Below, in pieces: positions 13,748 through 16,041 of a stretch of 16,041 nt of DNA. The position numbers and the translations under genes were made by a program. The notes below the pieces were generated by a model. The model made no database searches. It was not told the DNA's origin and saw nothing but the letters and a program-made list of their open reading frames with translations. The DNA is from Gammaproteobacteria bacterium. Its GTDB lineage: Bacteria > Pseudomonadota > Gammaproteobacteria > Steroidobacterales > Steroidobacteraceae. The stretch spans positions 1 to 16,041 of the forward strand of contig RGYP01000014.1 of the NCBI GenBank assembly GCA_010031985.1. Direction: 5' to 3'. Position 1 is the first letter of the stretch. Every line of letters begins with the position of its first letter.

Positions 13748-14253
13748 TGAGTGCGCGGCTGCCGCGCCTCGTGCTGGTGGTGGCCGTTGCCGCGAACGGC
13801 GTCATCGGCCGCGAGGGTGGTCTGCCGTGGCGGCTCTCTGCCGACTTGCGGCGATTCAAGCAGATCACGCTTGGCAAGCCGGTGGTCATGGGTCGCAAGA
13901 CCTGGGAGTCCATCGGCAAGCCACTGCCGGGTCGACACAACATCGTCGTCACCCGTCGCCGCGATTTTCACCTCGACGATGCCGCCGTCAGCGTAGTGCA
14001 CGATCTCGACGGCGCGCTCGCTGCGGCAGGCGAGGTCGCGGAAGTGATGATCATCGGCGGTGCGGAGATCTATGCGCTCGCACTGCCGCGGGCACAGCTC
14101 GTCGAGCTGACTCGCGTACATGCCGAGGTCGCCGGCGATACGCGTTTGCCCGAGTTTTCGACTGCGGAGTGGCAGGAGATCGCGCGCACCGAGCATCCGG
14201 CCGACGAGCGCAACGACCACCCGATGAGCTTCGTCACGCTGCAGCGGCGGTGA
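13744..14253 (+). CDS. folA: Dihydrofolate reductase
   Basis: This 169 aa NADPH-dependent enzyme reduces dihydrofolate to tetrahydrofolate, regenerating what ThyA consumes. Visible marks are VVAVAANGVIGREGGLPWRL in short blocks (12-31) and LSADLRRFK with the conserved acid D34 (E. coli D27). VVMGRKTWESIG (47-58) is the NADPH site and VMIIGGAEIYALAL (101-114) the second nucleotide block. Two starts fit: ATG 13744, which overlaps the SET gene stop by 4 bases, or ATG 13747 (one residue shorter, MSARLP). The stop lies three bases before the stop of the convergent fumarase gene. Confidence 0.97.
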   Translation: MMSARLPRLVLVVAVAANGVIGREGGLPWRLSADLRRFKQITLGKPVVMGRKTWESIGKPLPGRHNIVVTRRRDFHLDDAAVSVVHDLDGALAAAGEVAEVMIIGGAEIYALALPRAQLVELTRVHAEVAGDTRLPEFSTAEWQEIARTEHPADERNDHPMSFVTLQRR

Positions 14254-14256
14254 GGC

Positions 14257-15786
14257 TCAGCGCGCGCGGGTCTTGATCGCGCCGGCTGCGATTTTTTGGC
14301 TCCATTCGGCGGGGCCACTCTGATGCACCGATGTGCCGTTGGCATCGACGGCGACCGTCACCGGCATATCTTTGACCTCGAACTCGTAGATCGCTTCCAT
14401 GCCGAGGTCCTCGAAGGCGACCACGCGCGAGGCCTTGATGGCCTTGGAGACGAGATAGGCGGCGCCACCGACGGCCATGAGATACGCGGCCTTGTGCTTG
14501 CGGATGGCTTCGATGCCGACGGGTCCGCGCTCGGCCTTGCCGATCATGGCGATGAGTCCGGTGTTGGCGAGCATCATTTCGGTGAATTTATCCATGCGCG
14601 TCGCGGTGGTCGGACCCGCCGGCCCCACCACTTCGTCGCGCACCGGATCGACCGGTCCGACGTAGTAGATGACCCGGTTGCGGAAGTCGACGCCAGGAGG
14701 CAAGCCTTGCCCGCTCGCGAACAGGTCGGCGATGCGCTTGTGTGCCGCATCGCGCCCGGTGAGCATTTTGCCGTTGAGCAGCAAGCGATCGCCCGGTTTC
14801 CATGCAGCCACCTGCTGTGGCGTGAGCGTGTCGAGATCGACGCGCAGGGCTTCGGCAGAGGGCTTCCAGTCGACTTTGGGCCAACGTGAGAGATCGGGTG
14901 TCTCGAGTTTCGCCGGACCGGAACCATCGAGCGTGAAGTGCACGTGACGCGTGGCCGCGCAGTTCGGAATCATGGCGACCGGCTTCGAGGCGGCGTGCGT
15001 CGGGTAGTCGAGAATCTTGACGTCGAGCACGGTTGCGAGTCCGCCGAGGCCCTGAGCACCGATGCCGAGCGCATTGACCTTGTCGTGCAGTTCGATGCGC
15101 AATTCTTCGATCGGCGTGCGCGGACCGCGCGCCTTCAGCTCGGCCATGTCGATGGGATCCATCAACGATTCCTTGGCGAGCAGCATGGCTTTTTCGGCGG
15201 AGCCGCCGATGCCTATTCCGAGCATGCCGGGCGGACACCAGCCGGCGCCCATCGTGGGCACGGTCTTGAGTACCCAGTCGACCAAAGAATCGCTGGGGTT
15301 CAGCATGATGAACTTCGATTTGTTTTCGGAGCCGCCACCCTTCGCAGAGACGGTGATTTCGACGTGATCGCCGGGGACCATCTCGATGTGGGTCACCGCC
15401 GGCGTGTTGTCGCGCGTATTTTTGCGCGTGAAGGCGGGGTCGGCGACGATCGAGGCCCGCAGCGTATTGTCGGGATCGAGATAGGCACGACGCACGCCTT
15501 CGTTGACCATTTCTTCGAGAGTGAGCTTCGCATCCCAGCGTACGTTCATGCCCACCTTGACGAAGGCGACCACGATGCCCGTGTCCTGGCAGATCGGGCG
15601 ATGGCCCTCGGCGCACATGCGCGAGTTGGTGAGAATCTGCGCGATGGCATCTTTGGCGGCAGGCGACTCTTCGAGCTCGTAGGCCCGGCCCAGCGACTCG
15701 ATGTAATCCATCGGGTGGTAATAGGAAATGTATTGCAGAGCGTCGGCGACGCTGTCGATCACGTCCTGCTGCTTGATGATGCTCAT
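14257..15786 (-). CDS. Fumarate hydratase class I (iron-sulfur)
   Basis: This 509 aa [4Fe-4S] enzyme interconverts fumarate and L-malate in the TCA cycle. The N-terminal alpha domain (about 1-290) holds GHRPICQDTGIVVAFVK (C66), GAGWCPPGMLGIGIGG (C184) and MIPNCAATRHVHF (C276). These three cysteines should hold the iron-sulfur cluster. The C-terminal beta domain (about 320-505) holds GPVDPVRDEVVGPAGPTTATRMD in short blocks and AIYEFEVKDMPVTVAVDANG. This is the fused two-domain type, close to E. coli FumA/FumB. The frame is open 68 codons further upstream, but that stretch shadows apaH, so ATG 15786 is used. It lies four bases after the apaH stop, so co-transcription with apaH is likely. Confidence 0.95.
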   Translation of the reverse strand: MSIIKQQDVIDSVADALQYISYYHPMDYIESLGRAYELEESPAAKDAIAQILTNSRMCAEGHRPICQDTGIVVAFVKVGMNVRWDAKLTLEEMVNEGVRRAYLDPDNTLRASIVADPAFTRKNTRDNTPAVTHIEMVPGDHVEITVSAKGGGSENKSKFIMLNPSDSLVDWVLKTVPTMGAGWCPPGMLGIGIGGSAEKAMLLAKESLMDPIDMAELKARGPRTPIEELRIELHDKVNALGIGAQGLGGLATVLDVKILDYPTHAASKPVAMIPNCAATRHVHFTLDGSGPAKLETPDLSRWPKVDWKPSAEALRVDLDTLTPQQVAAWKPGDRLLLNGKMLTGRDAAHKRIADLFASGQGLPPGVDFRNRVIYYVGPVDPVRDEVVGPAGPTTATRMDKFTEMMLANTGLIAMIGKAERGPVGIEAIRKHKAAYLMAVGGAAYLVSKAIKASRVVAFEDLGMEAIYEFEVKDMPVTVAVDANGTSVHQSGPAEWSQKIAAGAIKTRAR

Positions 15787-15790
15787 GGGG

Positions 15791-16041
15791 TCACTCTTTG
15801 CTGGATATCGGCATCTTACCTTTGGTGGCGCAGGGCTGTGACCAGCGTTCCGCCCCATCGAGCGAGGCCGCGCTGAGCGCGCCGCCCCACACGCATCCCG
15901 TATCGAGCGCGAGCAGGTCGGCTCGGTCCACGAGCCCGAGTGTCGACCAGTGGCCGGTGACGAGCCGCACGTTCCGGGCCTCGACCCCACGGCGGCCGTC
16001 GCCGATCTCGAACTCCACGGTCGCGCCCTCGCGGAGCCGGT
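15791..16041 (-). CDS. apaH: Bis(5'-nucleosyl)-tetraphosphatase, C-terminal part (cut by window edge)
   Basis: This is the 3' end of a symmetrical Ap4A hydrolase. The visible C-terminal part has VTGHWSTLGLVDRADLLALDTGCVWGG, readable in short blocks, followed by ALSAASLDGAERWSQPCA, which matches the ApaH C-terminus. The frame is open beyond the right edge: the codons before the apparent GTG at 16018 also read sensibly (RLREGAT), so the true start is outside. The stop is four bases upstream of the fumarase ATG. In E. coli apaH sits next to folA; here the fumarase gene separates them. Confidence 0.88.
   Translation of the reverse strand, partial: RLREGATVEFEIGDGRRGVEARNVRLVTGHWSTLGLVDRADLLALDTGCVWGGALSAASLDGAERWSQPCATKGKMPISSKE

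Noticed and set aside
14938..15876. 312-residue plus-strand ORF opposite the fumarase gene
   Set aside because: It is antisense to a fumarase with three cluster cysteines and full-length motifs, and its own sequence shows no family similarity.
15787..15990. 68-residue N-terminal extension of the fumarase frame
   Set aside because: It overlaps the apaH 3' end in another frame and has no fumarase similarity; ATG 15786 matches the family start.
1..16041. CRISPR arrays, tRNA or rRNA genes, insertion sequences and phage genes
   Set aside because: No regularly spaced repeats, no tRNA or rRNA-like stretch and no transposase or integrase motif was seen; the dense housekeeping gene content leaves little space.

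Overview
This is a GC-rich bacterial chromosome segment. It reads as a gammaproteobacterium: Lgt, ThyA, DHFR, RlmI, DUF6356 and ApaH are all of proteobacterial type, and the folA/apaH neighbourhood is a familiar gammaproteobacterial arrangement. The split glycine decarboxylase subunit 2 and the gene mix would fit a Nevskiales, Steroidobacter, Chromatiales or Xanthomonadales-like lineage, but the genus cannot be fixed from the sequence alone. Coding density is very high. No rRNA, tRNA, CRISPR array, insertion sequence or phage gene was seen, and no gap exceeds about 112 bases.

Region 1 (1-9493, all +) is a tightly packed series whose genes overlap or are separated by small gaps. In order it holds: glycine decarboxylase subunit 2 (gcvPB, cut by the left edge), diacylglycerol kinase (dgkA), a PfkB-family sugar or nucleoside kinase, a DUF72/YecE protein, a decayed class V aminotransferase, Sua5-type threonylcarbamoyl-AMP synthase, an ornithine-type PLP decarboxylase, a Tat-exported YcbK/MepK-like murein endopeptidase, a ComB-like phosphatase, a HAD phosphatase, a DUF486 membrane protein and a HIT-family protein. 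The aminotransferase remnant (3759-4592) is readable as three matching pieces in two frames, with family segments missing at each junction.

Region 2 (9494-10363) holds an Lrp/AsnC regulator on the minus strand, divergent from a small DUF6356 membrane protein. The 112-base gap between them contains two inverted repeats and is the most likely regulatory region in the window.

Region 3 (10364-14253, +) reads rlmI-like, lgt, thyA, a SET-domain protein lysine methyltransferase with a Lys/Arg-rich tail, and folA. ThyA and DHFR work together in the folate/dTMP cycle, because ThyA oxidises methylene-THF to DHF and DHFR restores THF. The SET-domain gene sits exactly between them.

Region 4 (14257-16041, -) is a class I fumarase preceded by apaH, which is cut by the right edge. 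It converges on folA with only three bases between stop codons. Overall the window is mostly housekeeping. The parts worth a second look are the SET-domain gene, the aminotransferase remnant and its junction with sua5, the decarboxylase/endopeptidase/ComB-like/HAD run, and the Lrp-DUF6356 intergenic region. No obvious new defence or mobile system was seen.
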